DNA of 64,000 nucleotides, from the NCBI RefSeq assembly GCF_900094805.1, contig NZ_FMAT01000005.1, forward strand, positions 124,001 through 188,000, in the 5' to 3' direction. Under the pieces are notes generated by a model. That model saw only the letters and a list, made by a program, of their open reading frames with translations, was not told where the DNA came from and made no database searches. The position numbers and the translations under genes were made by a program. Position 1 is the stretch's first letter. The number at the start of each line of letters is the position of its first letter. This DNA is from Arthrobacter sp. NIO-1057. GTDB lineage: Bacteria; Actinomycetota; Actinomycetes; Actinomycetales; Micrococcaceae. Of this stretch, positions 54,111-63,947 are shown in pieces.

Positions 54111-55621
54111 CAGTTCGCCCCCTTTCCTGAATTCTGCACCGCTAGTTGTTGGGCATAAAAGCGTTCCAGGGATGAACCGAGCATGGCGGTGCGATATTTC
54201 GCGCTGGCGCGGTGATCATCCATGGGTGTTCCTTCACCGGCCATCACCGTGGCCGCTGCACGAATGGTATCGAGCGTGAACGGTTTGCCTTCAAGCATGG
54301 CCTCGGTAGCCAGCGCCCGTAACGGAGTCGCCGCCACCCCACCTAAACCGATGCGCGCGCTGGTGATCACTTGGTCCTCCACGTTCAACGCGTAGCCCAC
54401 GGCTACCGAGGAAATATCGTCAAAGCGTCGCTTGGAGATTTTCTGGAAGCTGGTGTGTGTGGCCAGTGGTAGCGGAATTTTAATAGCGGTGATCAACTCG
54501 CCGGCGGCACGCACGGTTTGCCGGTATCCGGTGAAGTACTCGCTCAGTTCCACCACCCGCTGGCCGTGGATGCTGGTGAGCACCAATTGTGCTTCCAGGG
54601 CCAATAGGACCGGTGGGGTGTCGCCGATGGGCGAACCGGTGCCGAGATTTCCTCCCATGGTGGCAGAATTGCGGATGAGCCGGGAAGCAAACTGCCCAAA
54701 GAGCTGGCCTAGTAGTGGCACCCGACCGGCCAGTTGGCGTTCGATTTCGCTCAAGGTCAGGCTCGCGCCGAGCTCTAGGAAGTCATCCTCCCAATGCAAT
54801 TGGCGCAGCTCTTCGAGCCGGTCGATGGCCAGCACACTGCGAGCGCGGGCGCTCTTGATGTTGACCTCCACACCCCAGTCGGTACTCCCAGCGACCACGG
54901 TACTCTCCGGTTCATCAGCCAAGATCTGTAGTGCTTCAATCAGACTGGCTGGACGGCGGAAGCGACCAAGCTCACCGGTGGGGGTATCGGCCGCCAACAG
55001 GTCGGTGGCCACCGGCGACGGAGCGCTACTTGCCCGGCGAATGGCTACCGGATCATCGGCGGAAGGCTCCCCCAGTGCGTAGGCGGCATCACGAATCGGG
55101 CGATAACCGGTGCACCGACAGAGGTTTCCCGACAGGGCATGCAGGTCAAAGCCGTTGGGTCCGCATTCGTGCGCGCCTGCATGCTCGCCCGAATTCTCGC
55201 TACTCCCGCGTTCGGGCCGGTAGTACTCGGCGGCCATGGAACAGATGAACCCCGGGGTGCAATATCCGCACTGGGAGCCACCGCGATCGGCCATCTCTTG
55301 CTGGACCGGGTGCAGGTGATCCACCGTGCCCAGTCCCTCGGCGGTGATGACCTCTTGCCCGTCCAGTGCCGCGGCGGGAATCAGGCAGGCGTTCACCGAG
55401 GTCCACCGACTTCCTTCATTATCGCTGCGCGCCACCAAGATCGCGCAGGCGCCGCACTCACCTTCGGCGCAGCCTTCCTTGCTGCCTACCAGGGATTGGT
55501 TGCGCAGAAAGTCCAGTGCGTTGGAATGTGGTGGACCGTTAAAGTCCAGTTCGTTGCCGTTAACGGTGATCCGGCAACCGCTGGTGGGGGAATTAGTGGT
55601 TAGGGAATTGTTGGCACTCAT
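54110..55621 (-). CDS. xdhA: Xanthine dehydrogenase small subunit ([2Fe-2S]/FAD)
   Basis: About 503 residues combining two [2Fe-2S] domains (GCAEGECGACAI near 45-56; CGYCTPGF and NLCRCTGYRP) with a C-terminal FAD domain (ATMGGNLGTGSPIGD). It passes electrons from the molybdenum site to NAD. The ATG at 55621 has AGGAGG ten bases upstream; an extension to 55690 is less likely. Gene order xdhA-xdhB-xdhC follows the permease by 178 bp; TATATT at 55787-55782 could be an internal -10 element. Confidence 0.9.
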   Translation of the reverse strand: MSANNSLTTNSPTSGCRITVNGNELDFNGPPHSNALDFLRNQSLVGSKEGCAEGECGACAILVARSDNEGSRWTSVNACLIPAAALDGQEVITAEGLGTVDHLHPVQQEMADRGGSQCGYCTPGFICSMAAEYYRPERGSSENSGEHAGAHECGPNGFDLHALSGNLCRCTGYRPIRDAAYALGEPSADDPVAIRRASSAPSPVATDLLAADTPTGELGRFRRPASLIEALQILADEPESTVVAGSTDWGVEVNIKSARARSVLAIDRLEELRQLHWEDDFLELGASLTLSEIERQLAGRVPLLGQLFGQFASRLIRNSATMGGNLGTGSPIGDTPPVLLALEAQLVLTSIHGQRVVELSEYFTGYRQTVRAAGELITAIKIPLPLATHTSFQKISKRRFDDISSVAVGYALNVEDQVITSARIGLGGVAATPLRALATEAMLEGKPFTLDTIRAAATVMAGEGTPMDDHRASAKYRTAMLGSSLERFYAQQLAVQNSGKGAN

Positions 55622-55799
55622 GCCGTGGACACCTCCTGCACCCGAATTTTCGGGCGCATCGTGAATGTTGTGGATACTGTGCGGAAACAACCGCGCTTAG
55701 TGTCCGTGCGCGATCTGCCCCTTAGACCAGGCGATGCATTCACCCATGAGTAGCTTCTCTTCCTTCCCCGTGCTGGACTCCAATATAGCCCGGATCACA

Positions 55800-57284
55800 T
55801 TATCCCAATAGGAGTGCGACCGGTCCCCTGGCGAAGTAAATCAGGAAGCCGACGGCCACGATCCACATCAGCGGATGAACCTTCTTGTGCCGTCCGGCCG
55901 CGGTATTCACCACTACCCAGGCAATAAACCCGGCCCCGATGCCGTTGGCGATCGAATAGGTCAACGGCATGGTGATCAGCGTCAGGAACGCCGGCATGGC
56001 GCTGGAGAACCGCTTAAAATTGATCTCCCGGATCTGAGCGCACATCATGGTTCCGACCAACACCAATGCGGCAGCTGCCACTTCCATGGGCACCACCGAG
56101 GTCAGCGGGGTGAAGAACATGGAACCGATAAATAACAGCCCGGTGATGATCGAGGCCAGACCGGTGCGCGCCCCTTCACCGATACCAGCAGCGGAATCAA
56201 CGTACACCGTATTAGATGAACTGGAGCCCACGCCGCCGGCCACCGCGCCCAGGCCCTCGATGACGAAGGCGGCCTTGAGCCGCGGGAAGGTCCCGTCCTT
56301 GTGTGACAGCCCGGCGTTTTTGGCCAGGCCGGTCATGGTGCCCATGGCGTCGAAAAAGTTCGTGAAGACCAGGGTGAAGACCAGCATCGTGGCGGCCAGC
56401 ACCCCAATCCGGCTAAAGGAACCGAACAGGTCAAATTGACCAGCCAGCGACAGATCCGGCAGCGACACAATATTGCCCTGCAGCACCGGCATATTCAGGT
56501 GCCAGCCGTGCGGGTTCGAGCCGCTACTGGGCCCAATTTTGAAGACCTGCTCGGCGATCACCGCCAACACCGTGGAGATGACAATGCCGATCAGGATGCC
56601 GCCCTGTACCCCGCGCGCCACCAGCGCACCCATGATCAACAGTCCCAGCACAAAGATCATGGTCGGGATCGAAACGATCGACCCGCCCTCCCCCAGTTGG
56701 ACCGGCGGGCCTGCCTCGGTGGGAGTGACAAATCCGGAGTCCACAAAACCGATGAAGGTGATGAACAGGCCGATGCCCACGGTGATCGCTGCCTTCAGGT
56801 CCTTGGGAATGGCGCGAAAGATCGCGGTGCGAATGCCGGTCATTCCAAACAGGACGATCAGCACGCCGTTGATCACCACCAGGCCCATGGCTTCGGGCCA
56901 GGTCACTTCCTGGACCACCGAGACGGCTAGGAAGGAATTCATCCCCAGCCCGGCGGCCAGGGCGAAGGGAAGGTTAGCGATCAGCCCGAAGAGGATGGTC
57001 ATTACCGCCGCGGTCAACGAGGTCATCGCCCCGACTGACGCCGCTGGCAAATAGTTTCCTGCCACATCCACCGGGGCAGCTTCGGGGCTGAATCCACCGA
57101 TGATCAACGGATTGAGGATCACGATGTAGGCCATGGTGAAGAAGGTGACCAGTCCGCCACGGACTTCTCGTGAGAGGGTGGACCCACGTTGGCTGATGCT
57201 GAACAGTGAGTCCAGCAGTTTTTTACCTCCGCCATTTTCTGGGGCGGAAGTGGCAACGTCGTGCTTTTCGCTGAGCGTTGTCAT
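55800..57284 (-). CDS. AzgA/NCS2-type purine permease
   Basis: A 494-residue transporter with about 12-14 membrane helices. STLSREVRGGLVTFFTMAYI, LILNP-type start, ALAAGLGMNSFLA and the signature GIGEGARTGLASIITG place it in the AzgA (adenine/guanine/hypoxanthine) branch of NCS2. It starts nine bases after guaD and precedes the xanthine dehydrogenase genes, so it probably imports guanine or hypoxanthine for this pathway. Confidence 0.87.
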   Translation of the reverse strand: MTTLSEKHDVATSAPENGGGKKLLDSLFSISQRGSTLSREVRGGLVTFFTMAYIVILNPLIIGGFSPEAAPVDVAGNYLPAASVGAMTSLTAAVMTILFGLIANLPFALAAGLGMNSFLAVSVVQEVTWPEAMGLVVINGVLIVLFGMTGIRTAIFRAIPKDLKAAITVGIGLFITFIGFVDSGFVTPTEAGPPVQLGEGGSIVSIPTMIFVLGLLIMGALVARGVQGGILIGIVISTVLAVIAEQVFKIGPSSGSNPHGWHLNMPVLQGNIVSLPDLSLAGQFDLFGSFSRIGVLAATMLVFTLVFTNFFDAMGTMTGLAKNAGLSHKDGTFPRLKAAFVIEGLGAVAGGVGSSSSNTVYVDSAAGIGEGARTGLASIITGLLFIGSMFFTPLTSVVPMEVAAAALVLVGTMMCAQIREINFKRFSSAMPAFLTLITMPLTYSIANGIGAGFIAWVVVNTAAGRHKKVHPLMWIVAVGFLIYFARGPVALLLG

Positions 57285-57293
57285 GGCTAGTGC

Positions 57294-57779
57294 CTAGTAG
57301 TCGATGCGGGTATCCATGTGGTCCCAAGCCTCAAAGGGCTTGAGGTGTTCGACTGCTTCGTCACGAAAGTGTTGCACGGGCATCAGCGCCCGGTTGGAGT
57401 TTTCTTCAAAATATTCGTAGAACACCGCGTCGTCAAAGCCGGCCTTGGCGGCATCGTGACGGTCGGCGGCGTAGTAAACCTTGGAAATGCGGGCCCACAG
57501 GGAGGTGGCCAGACACATGGGGCATGGTTCGCAACTGGTGTAGAGCACGCAACCGCTCAGATCAAAGTTCTCCAGGGCTGCGGCCGCGGTGCGGATGGCC
57601 ACCACTTCAGCGTGAGCCGAGGGATCATTGCTCGCGGTGACCCGGTTGACTCCTTCAAATACTTGCCCATCGGGGGTCACGACCACGGCGCCAAAGGGGC
57701 CTCCGGCATTGTGGACGTTTTCGGTGGCAAGGTTGATGGCCATAGAAAGATAATCTTGGCCATTGGTATGAACGCTCAT
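57294..57779 (-). CDS. guaD: Guanine deaminase, cytidine-deaminase fold
   Basis: A 161-residue zinc deaminase with HAEV (His and catalytic Glu) and SCEPCPMC (two Cys ligands). GGPFGAVVV and the ending EAWDHMDTRIDY match Bacillus-type GuaD, which converts guanine to xanthine, rather than tRNA adenosine deaminase TadA. AGGAG lies seven bases before the ATG at 57779. First gene of the purine catabolic operon. Confidence 0.88.
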   Translation of the reverse strand: MSVHTNGQDYLSMAINLATENVHNAGGPFGAVVVTPDGQVFEGVNRVTASNDPSAHAEVVAIRTAAAALENFDLSGCVLYTSCEPCPMCLATSLWARISKVYYAADRHDAAKAGFDDAVFYEYFEENSNRALMPVQHFRDEAVEHLKPFEAWDHMDTRIDY

Positions 57780-57938
57780 CGCGTGTCTCCTCATGCTGTA
57801 GCCAAGCACGATACGTCATCCGGTAACCGGTGATATTCCGACCGTACTCGACTGCTGAATTGATCAGTTGCACGCCCGGTAGATAGCGACCCAGGGATGG
57901 GTGCCCGCCATAGACAGATATGAGACTAGCAGTGTGAT

Positions 57939-57975
57939 GTGAATCAAGCAATCAATTTTGAGATTGCTTTTTCAC
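57939..57975. promoter_or_regulatory. Long inverted repeat, candidate operator
   Basis: AAGCAATC-AATTTTGA-GATTGCTT is perfect; outer GTGAA and TTCAC extend the arms with a one-base bulge, giving 13 pairs in total. Midway between guaD and narK, and AT-rich. No adjacent regulator gene identifies the binding protein. Confidence 0.55.
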
Positions 57976-58001
57976 ATTATGAATAATTAGCCATTTTTTG
58001 C

Positions 58002-58017
58002 GTTTCCAACGGATTAC
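58002..58017 (-). promoter_or_regulatory. GlnR-like half-site pair
   Basis: On the minus strand GTAAT-n6-GAAAC matches the actinobacterial GlnR box gTnAC-n6-GaAAC with one deviation. It lies 130 bp upstream of narK. Suggestive only. Confidence 0.3.
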
Positions 58018-58146
58018 CAATCTTTATCGCCGGGCCAAAAGCACCCGTGAGTTTAAATTCCCTTCGGTGCAACAACCTCCGCACCTTCGCGAAATACCGC
58101 TTTGTCATGCTCTAAGCATCAGTCATCTGCGAAGGGAAGAAATGCC

Positions 58147-59529
58147 GTGAGCTCACAAGTAGACCCCGGAACGCCAACACGCACAGACACCGCACCCGCC
58201 CTCGATATCAGCCCAGGACGCTGGATCAACAACTGGGCTCCGGAAGACCCACACTTCTGGAACACCGTGGGACAGGACACCGCCGGACGAAATCTCAAGT
58301 GGTCGATCTTCGCCGAATTCCTTGGCTTTAGCATCTGGCAACTCTTTGCCATCGTGGTCGTCTATCTCCCGGCAGCCGGATTCAGCTACAGCACCTCACA
58401 ACTTTTCTGGCTGATCTCCATGCCGAGCCTGGTCGGCGCCACGCTGCGCATCCCCTACACCTTCATGGTCGCCCGCTTCGGCGGACGCAACTGGACCATC
58501 GTCTCCGCCCTGCTGCTGCTGATCCCGGCGGTCGGACTGAGCTTCGCGCTGGCCAACACCAGCACCCCCTTCGGCGTGATGCTGCTGCTGGCAGCGCTGA
58601 CCGGCTTCGGCGGCGGAAACTTCGCCTCCTCGATGGCCAACATCACCCACTTCTACCCCGCCGCGCAAAAGGGCTGGGCCCTGGGCCTGAACGCCGCCGG
58701 CGGCAACCTCGGTGCCGCCGTGGCCCAGCTGCTGGTCCCGATCGCCATCACGATCTTCGCCGCCGGCTCGCTGCAGCTGCCCCTGGCCGGAGTCATCTGG
58801 ATCCCGCTGATCCTCATCGCGGCCTTCGGCGCATGGCGCTGCATGAACAACCTGACCTCAGCCAAGTCCGATGTGCGCGGGGCAATCGCCTGCCTGAAGG
58901 AAAAGCACCTGTGGATCATCGCCTGCCTGTATGTGGGAACCTTCGGCTCGTTCATCGGCTTCGCGGCGGTCTTCCCGAAGCTGATCGTTGATACCTTCCC
59001 GGCCTACTCACACCTGCCCTTGGGCACCGCCACCATCACCTTGGCCTTCCTCGGACCCTTGGTTGGCTCCCTGGCCCGCCCCTACGGTGGCAAACTCGCC
59101 GACCGTATGGGTGGAGCGCGCATCACCGTCGTTGCCCTGGCCGTCATGGCACTGATTACCGCGCTGGTGGTTTTGACCTTGCCATTGGCCAACTTCTGGC
59201 TGTTCCTCTTGCTCTTTTTGCTGCTCTTTGCCACCACCGGTATCGGCAATGGTTCCACCTACCGCATGATCCCAGCGGTCTTCGCCCTGGGTGTGGGCTC
59301 CGAAGGTGCGCAGGCTTCCCGTAAGGCGGCCGCAGCTTTGGGACTGATCTCCGCGATCGGCGCCTACGGTGGCTTCCTCATCCCCCAGGCGCTGGGACTG
59401 TCCATGTCGGGCGCGGGTTCCTACACTCCGGCCTTCATCGTTTTCATCGGCGCCTACCTCGGCCTGATGCTGCTGACCTGGTTCAACTACGCGCGTCGCG
59501 GGACCCTCTTCGCCCAACAGGGAGTCTAA
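58147..59529 (+). CDS. narK: NarK-type nitrate/nitrite transporter (MFS)
   Basis: A 460-residue major facilitator with 12 helices. The nitrate-porter signatures GFGGGNFASSMANITHFYP and ALGLNAAGGNLGAAVAQL are present. FAEFLGFSIWQLFAIVVVYL near the N-terminus fits the NarK1/NasA importer type. The GTG at 58147 has GGGAAG upstream and starts just before the conserved region. It precedes nasA by one base, forming an uptake-plus-reduction operon. Confidence 0.88.
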   Translation: MSSQVDPGTPTRTDTAPALDISPGRWINNWAPEDPHFWNTVGQDTAGRNLKWSIFAEFLGFSIWQLFAIVVVYLPAAGFSYSTSQLFWLISMPSLVGATLRIPYTFMVARFGGRNWTIVSALLLLIPAVGLSFALANTSTPFGVMLLLAALTGFGGGNFASSMANITHFYPAAQKGWALGLNAAGGNLGAAVAQLLVPIAITIFAAGSLQLPLAGVIWIPLILIAAFGAWRCMNNLTSAKSDVRGAIACLKEKHLWIIACLYVGTFGSFIGFAAVFPKLIVDTFPAYSHLPLGTATITLAFLGPLVGSLARPYGGKLADRMGGARITVVALAVMALITALVVLTLPLANFWLFLLLFLLLFATTGIGNGSTYRMIPAVFALGVGSEGAQASRKAAAALGLISAIGAYGGFLIPQALGLSMSGAGSYTPAFIVFIGAYLGLMLLTWFNYARRGTLFAQQGV

Positions 59530-59530
59530 A

Positions 59531-61645
59531 ATGACCGCCACTCACTGCCCCTATTGCGCCCTGCAGTGCGGCATCACCCTAGAGAACTCGGGCTCGCAGC
59601 TCGTCTTGAGTGGACGAGATTTTGAAACCAACGGCGGTGCGCTGTGTCGCAAAGGATTCAGCGCCACCAAACTCTTAGAGCACCCTGGGCGTCTGCACAC
59701 CCCACTACTGCGCCAAAGTGATGGGAGTTTTGCGCCAATTACCTGGGATCGTGCGCTGGATCTGATCGCAGAAAAGGCGCTGAGCATCCGCAGTGAATCC
59801 GGGGCCGACGCGGTAGCCATGTTCGGTTCCGGATCGCTCACCAACGAAAAGGCCTACCAATTGGGCAAGTTTGCCCGGCTGGCCTTGGGGACCTCAAGGA
59901 TCGACTACAACGGGCGCTTTTGCATGTCCTCGGCGGCCGCGGGTACCAATAAGGCTTTTGGGCTGGACCGCGGTATGCCTTTTCCTTTGGCGGATCTGGA
60001 TGACGCGGCGATGATCCTGATGCTCGGCTCCAATGTTGCCGACACCATGCCACCCTTTGTCCGCCACCTGGATACCGTGCGTGAACGCGGCGGGTTGATC
60101 GTGGTGGATCCACGCCGATCGGCCACCGCCAAGCTGTCCGCCGAGGGGGCTGGCTGGCACCTACAACCCACCCCGGCCACCGACCTGCAGCTGTTGCTCG
60201 GTTTGGCTCATGTGGTGCTGGCTGAATCCTTGGCAGATAGCGACTACTTGGCTGCGCGCACCACCGGCCTTGACGCCCTGCGTGCCTCGGTGGCCGCTTG
60301 GTGGCCCGAACGCACCGCGGTCATCACCGGGGTGCCCGCCGAAGAAATCCGACGCACCGCCAGGGCCCTGGCCCAGGCCGCCCTTGAGGCGAAAAACGGT
60401 GGTCACCCGGTCTATATCCTCACCGGGCGAGGCATCGAACAGCATGCCAATGGCACCGATACCGTCAGCGCCGCCATCAACCTCGCCCTGCTCTTAGGGC
60501 TGCCCGGCACCCTGGCCGGTGGCTACGGCACCATCACCGGCCAGGGAAATGGACAGGGCGGGCGCGAACACGGTCAAAAGTGTGACCAGCTGCCCGGTTA
60601 TCGCAAGATCGCCGATCCCGAGCACCGCGCCCACGTCGCCAAAGTCTGGGGCGTGGATCCTGAGATCATTCCCGGCCCTGGCATCCCCGCGGTACAACTA
60701 CTGAACTCTTTGGGTACCGCCACCGGGGCTCGCATGCTTATGATCCACGGGGCCAACCCGGTGGTTTCGGCCCCGGATGCCAACCAGATTTTTGCTGCCC
60801 TGCGCCGTCTGGACTTCTTGGTGGTCGCGGACTTCTTCCTCTCCGAAACCGCTGCCGAAGCGCACTTGGTGTTGCCGGTGTTGCAGTGGGCCGAAGAGGA
60901 AGGGACCATGACCAATTTGGAGGGCCGGATCTTGCGCCGCCGTGCCGCGGTCGCCCCACCAGGGCAAGCCAAGAGTGAATTGTGGATCTTCAGCGAATTG
61001 GCCAGGCGGCTGCAGGCCCCGGGCACCTTCTCGCCCGATGCCGCCGAGGTCTTTGCTGAGCTTAAACTCGCTTCGGCCGGCGGAATTTCCGACTACTCGG
61101 GGGTGAATTGGGAACAACTGGATCAAGGGGCGAAGATCTATTGGCCTTGTCCCGAGGGAAGCACCATCAGTACCGATCCGGCCGCACGCAATGGCACCCC
61201 CAGGCTTTTCCTCGATCGTTTCGCACACCAAGATGGCAAGGCGCAGCTGATCGCGGTATATGCCCCTGTGACCTCACCGGCGAAGAAGATCTCACTGGTC
61301 ACCGGACGGTTATTGGAGCATTACCAATCTGGGACGCAGACCCGACGGGTGGATGAGCTAGCAGCCACCTCCCCGGATGTACGTCTGGAAATTCATCCGA
61401 GTACCGCACTGGCCCACCAGATCAGCGATGGCCAACTCGTTGAGGTGTCCAATCAGCGTGGCACCACGATCGCCCGCGCCAAACTCAGCACCGATATGCG
61501 TCTGGACACCGTCTTTTTGCCTTTCCACTTCCCACGCACGTCCACTGCCAACTTACTGACCGACCCCAGCGTGGATCCTTTTAGCGCGATGCCCGAATTT
61601 AAGCATGCTCAGGTGAGCCTGAACCCGATCAAGGGGGAAAATTGA
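59531..61645 (+). CDS. nasA: Assimilatory nitrate reductase catalytic subunit
   Basis: A 704-residue molybdopterin oxidoreductase. The N-terminal [4Fe-4S] site is CPYCALQC ... [15 protein letters not shown] holds the Cys that ligates molybdenum. [15 protein letters not shown] and [20 protein letters not shown] are Moco-binding segments of Nas/Nap enzymes. There is no signal peptide or extra C-terminal [2Fe-2S] domain, so a cytoplasmic enzyme relying on the partner NasB for electrons. The TGA overlaps the TTG start of nasB. Confidence 0.88.
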   Translation: MTATHCPYCALQCGITLENSGSQLVLSGRDFETNGGALCRKGFSATKLLEHPGRLHTPLLRQSDGSFAPITWDRALDLIAEKALSIRSESGADAVAMFGSGSLTNEKAYQLGKFARLALGTSRIDYNGRFCMSSAAAGTNKAFGLDRGMPFPLADLDDAAMILMLGSNVADTMPPFVRHLDTVRERGGLIVVDPRRSATAKLSAEGAGWHLQPTPATDLQLLLGLAHVVLAESLADSDYLAARTTGLDALRASVAAWWPERTAVITGVPAEEIRRTARALAQAALEAKNGGHPVYILTGRGIEQHANGTDTVSAAINLALLLGLPGTLAGGYGTITGQGNGQGGREHGQKCDQLPGYRKIADPEHRAHVAKVWGVDPEIIPGPGIPAVQLLNSLGTATGARMLMIHGANPVVSAPDANQIFAALRRLDFLVVADFFLSETAAEAHLVLPVLQWAEEEGTMTNLEGRILRRRAAVAPPGQAKSELWIFSELARRLQAPGTFSPDAAEVFAELKLASAGGISDYSGVNWEQLDQGAKIYWPCPEGSTISTDPAARNGTPRLFLDRFAHQDGKAQLIAVYAPVTSPAKKISLVTGRLLEHYQSGTQTRRVDELAATSPDVRLEIHPSTALAHQISDGQLVEVSNQRGTTIARAKLSTDMRLDTVFLPFHFPRTSTANLLTDPSVDPFSAMPEFKHAQVSLNPIKGEN

Positions 61646-63108
61646 AGCATCCTGAACACATTGTCATCATCGGTTTTGGCCCGGTGGCAGCCTCACTGAT
61701 CGAAGGGCTGATGCCCGCGGTCACCGCCGGCGCCTGCCGCATCACCGTGATCAGCGCCGAAGAACATCTGGCCTATAACCGTGTGTTGCTCGCCGAACTG
61801 GCCATCGGCGCCGCCGCGTTCGACCATCTACTCATGGTTGACGAACAGCGCCTGAGAGCGGCCGGGATTCAATTACACCTCGGCGCCCAGGCCACGGGCG
61901 TGGATCGTGCCCGACGCCAGGTGCTGATCCGCGGCGCAGAATCCGTGCCCTATGACCGGCTGATCTTTGCTACCGGGGCCCGCGCCATGATCCCGAGCCT
62001 GAACGGGCTGAACTTCGATCCGCACGCCGATACTGCCCTGCCCGAGGGCGTTTTTGCCTTGCGCACCATCGCCGACGCCGAGAAACTAGCGCGCTGCCTA
62101 GCCCAGGGCCGCCGGATCCTGATCCTCGGTGGCGGCATCCTGGGAATTGAAGCGGCCCTGGCCATTGCCGCTGCCGGCGGCCAGCCCACGCTGATCCACC
62201 ACGGCCCAGCACCCCTGGGCCGCGTAGTGGATTCCGATGGCGGCAAACTCCTCACCCGCTGCTTGGAAGAAGCCGGAGTCCAGGTGATCTCCGGGGTCAA
62301 AGCCACCGGCATCGCCAAGGACGATGTCGGCTTCACCGCCCTGGTCACCACCACCCACGGGCAGATTCCCGGTGGCGCCCTGCTGATTTCCACCGGGGTG
62401 CGCGCCCGCACCGAATTGGCCGAAGGCTGCGGACTGGCCGTAGGGCGCGGCATCAAAACCAATGAGTTCTTGTGTGCCGATACCGAACAGCGCATCTACG
62501 CCCTGGGCGATTGCGCCGAAGTTGCCGGGCAGCCGCCGGTCGGCCTGCTCGCCCCGGGGTGGGCGCAGGCCAGCTGGTTGGCCCAGCACCTATCTTCACC
62601 GGAGCAAAGCTCGACCCCAGATTTTTCCGCGTCCGACGTGCTCATGCTCAAGGGCCAGGGCATCGAGGTCGCCGCCGCTGGAGATATCAGCGCAGGTTTC
62701 TGGGACGATCCGCAATTGCAGGCCACCGTTTTTGCCGACCCTACCGCTGGACGTTATCTCAAGGTCGTCACCCGAGCCCAGGTGGTTATCGGGTTCCTGT
62801 GCATCGGGTTGCCACAAACCAGTGCGGAACTGATCCTCGCCTACGAGCGTGGCACTGCCCTGCCCCAAGATCGTTCCACACTGCTACGCCTGGATGATCC
62901 GGCCGTGGACCCTAGTTCGGCCCTGCCAAGTGATGACGATCAGCTGTGCCGTTGCTCCGGCGCCACCTACGGCCAGGTCGCACACGCGGTCTCCGAAGGT
63001 TGCACCACCGTGGCCCAGGTTGGCGACGCGTGTCGCGCGGGTACCGGTTGTGGTGGCTGCAAGTCCAAGATCGAGGAACTGCTGGCCAAGGCCCCGGCGC
63101 TCACCTAG
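61642..63108 (+). CDS. nasB: Nitrate reductase electron-transfer subunit (FAD oxidoreductase with BFD-like domain)
   Basis: A 488-residue protein: FAD-binding IIGFGPVAASL at the start, NAD-binding LILGGGILGIEAAL near 160, FAD-end motif IYALGDCAEV near 285. The C-terminal BFD-like [2Fe-2S] domain holds LCRCSGATYG and GTGCGGCK. This matches NasB-type partners that take electrons from NAD(P)H to NasA. TTG start, supported by AAGGGGG and overlap with the nasA stop. A strong palindrome follows. Confidence 0.82.
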   Translation: MKHPEHIVIIGFGPVAASLIEGLMPAVTAGACRITVISAEEHLAYNRVLLAELAIGAAAFDHLLMVDEQRLRAAGIQLHLGAQATGVDRARRQVLIRGAESVPYDRLIFATGARAMIPSLNGLNFDPHADTALPEGVFALRTIADAEKLARCLAQGRRILILGGGILGIEAALAIAAAGGQPTLIHHGPAPLGRVVDSDGGKLLTRCLEEAGVQVISGVKATGIAKDDVGFTALVTTTHGQIPGGALLISTGVRARTELAEGCGLAVGRGIKTNEFLCADTEQRIYALGDCAEVAGQPPVGLLAPGWAQASWLAQHLSSPEQSSTPDFSASDVLMLKGQGIEVAAAGDISAGFWDDPQLQATVFADPTAGRYLKVVTRAQVVIGFLCIGLPQTSAELILAYERGTALPQDRSTLLRLDDPAVDPSSALPSDDDQLCRCSGATYGQVAHAVSEGCTTVAQVGDACRAGTGCGGCKSKIEELLAKAPALT

Positions 63109-63134
63109 TCAGGCTGGAACGACAAGCCGGGAAC

Positions 63135-63175
63135 AAGAAAGTAGGAACGAGATATCTCGTTCCTACTTTCTTATT
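63135..63175. terminator. Terminator after the nitrate operon
   Basis: AAGAAAGTAGGAACGAGAT is followed immediately by its exact complement (19-bp arms, 63135-63172), then ATTTG. Lies between convergent nasB and nirD. Confidence 0.85.
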
Positions 63176-63289
63176 TGTGACTATGGTGTTGTATTTACGC
63201 TGCAAGTATCTGGTCCTGGACTTCAAACCAGCCTTGCCACGCGCTGTGTTCGACGACGCTGTGCTCCGTGCCTGCTGCAATCTCGCGAC

Positions 63290-63685
63290 TCATTTGATCT
63301 GCTCCATCCACAATTGGCCTTCAACTTCCATCAGCTTGTGCACGGGCAAAGCCGGCGAATCGGCATTCAGGCAGGAACCGGTATCCAGACGGTAAACCTC
63401 CTTGTGCAGCGGGCAGGCCACGGTGGCCACGGCTTGACCATCCACGATCGTATCCCCGAGAATGCCGCGGGCCATCACCTTCGCGCCGCTGGTTGGGCAG
63501 TGGTGCGAAGTGGCATAAAAATTCTCGGCCTCGGTGCGGAAGAGAGCCAGCTGGGCCCCGTCGAGCAACAGCGCTTCACCCCAACCGGTTTCAAGTTCTT
63601 CACTCCGGCATACCGGCGCAAAGCTCAGTGTTTCTTCCAGAGTCCCAGTTTCTTCCAGAGTCTCTTCGATCAATTGCGTGCTCAT
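63290..63685 (-). CDS. nirD: Nitrite reductase small subunit (NirD, Rieske-like)
   Basis: A 131-residue protein with a Rieske-fold core: YATSHHCPTSGAKVMARG and VACPLHKEVYRLDTGSCL. The Cys-Pro...His pattern of the second motif and the length fit NirD of NADH nitrite reductase, in which the cluster may be incomplete. AAAGGA precedes the ATG by eight bases. The large subunit NirB is not found in the window, and at least 315 bp upstream of nirD on this strand are non-coding, so nirD is apart from nirB. Confidence 0.8.
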   Translation of the reverse strand: MSTQLIEETLEETGTLEETLSFAPVCRSEELETGWGEALLLDGAQLALFRTEAENFYATSHHCPTSGAKVMARGILGDTIVDGQAVATVACPLHKEVYRLDTGSCLNADSPALPVHKLMEVEGQLWMEQIK

Positions 63686-63947
63686 GAACGGCGTCCTTTA
63701 CTGGTTGGTTTTGGCGGATATACCGAGCATAGGAGCCGGTTGTTTCGCCCAGCACCGTGAGCGATTGCCAATCAGTAAACCCTGCCTCACAGCACAATCT
63801 GGGTCCGTGAGAGCCCAAATACACCGGATTTTCCGGGATTCTTCCACGCTGCGACCGCCCGATGAACCCTGAGACTTTCAGCAATGAGTCCAGCATGTTT
63901 CGTCACTCTCACCGCCCCTGATGGGGGTGAGGGAGAGATTTACATCG
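63686..63947. other. Intergenic region with hairpin near a new gene start
   Basis: Divergent gap between nirD and the gene at the right edge. The hairpin CTCAC-cg-CCCC-TGAT-GGGG-GTGAG (63908-63932) lies just before the next ribosome site and could mask it or act as an operator. No GlnR-like box with correct spacing was found. Confidence 0.35.

Larger units (their letters stand above)
57780..58146. other. Divergent control region between purine and nitrate operons
   Basis: A 367-bp non-coding gap from which guaD and narK diverge. It contains a long dyad at 57939-57975, GlnR-like half sites at 58002-58017 and an A/T-rich core (57950-58000). The short unrelated open frame on the minus strand at 57655-57951 shows no protein character. 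Confidence 0.6.

Noticed and set aside
56473-57054. 193-codon open frame on the plus strand opposite the purine permease
   Set aside because: Mirrors a well-supported azgA-type gene; its Pro/Thr/Arg-rich content is typical of antisense frames in GC-rich DNA and it has no domain features.
63600-63896. 98-codon minus-strand frame upstream of nirD
   Set aside because: Overlaps nirD in another frame, has no recognisable domain, and crosses the likely promoter.
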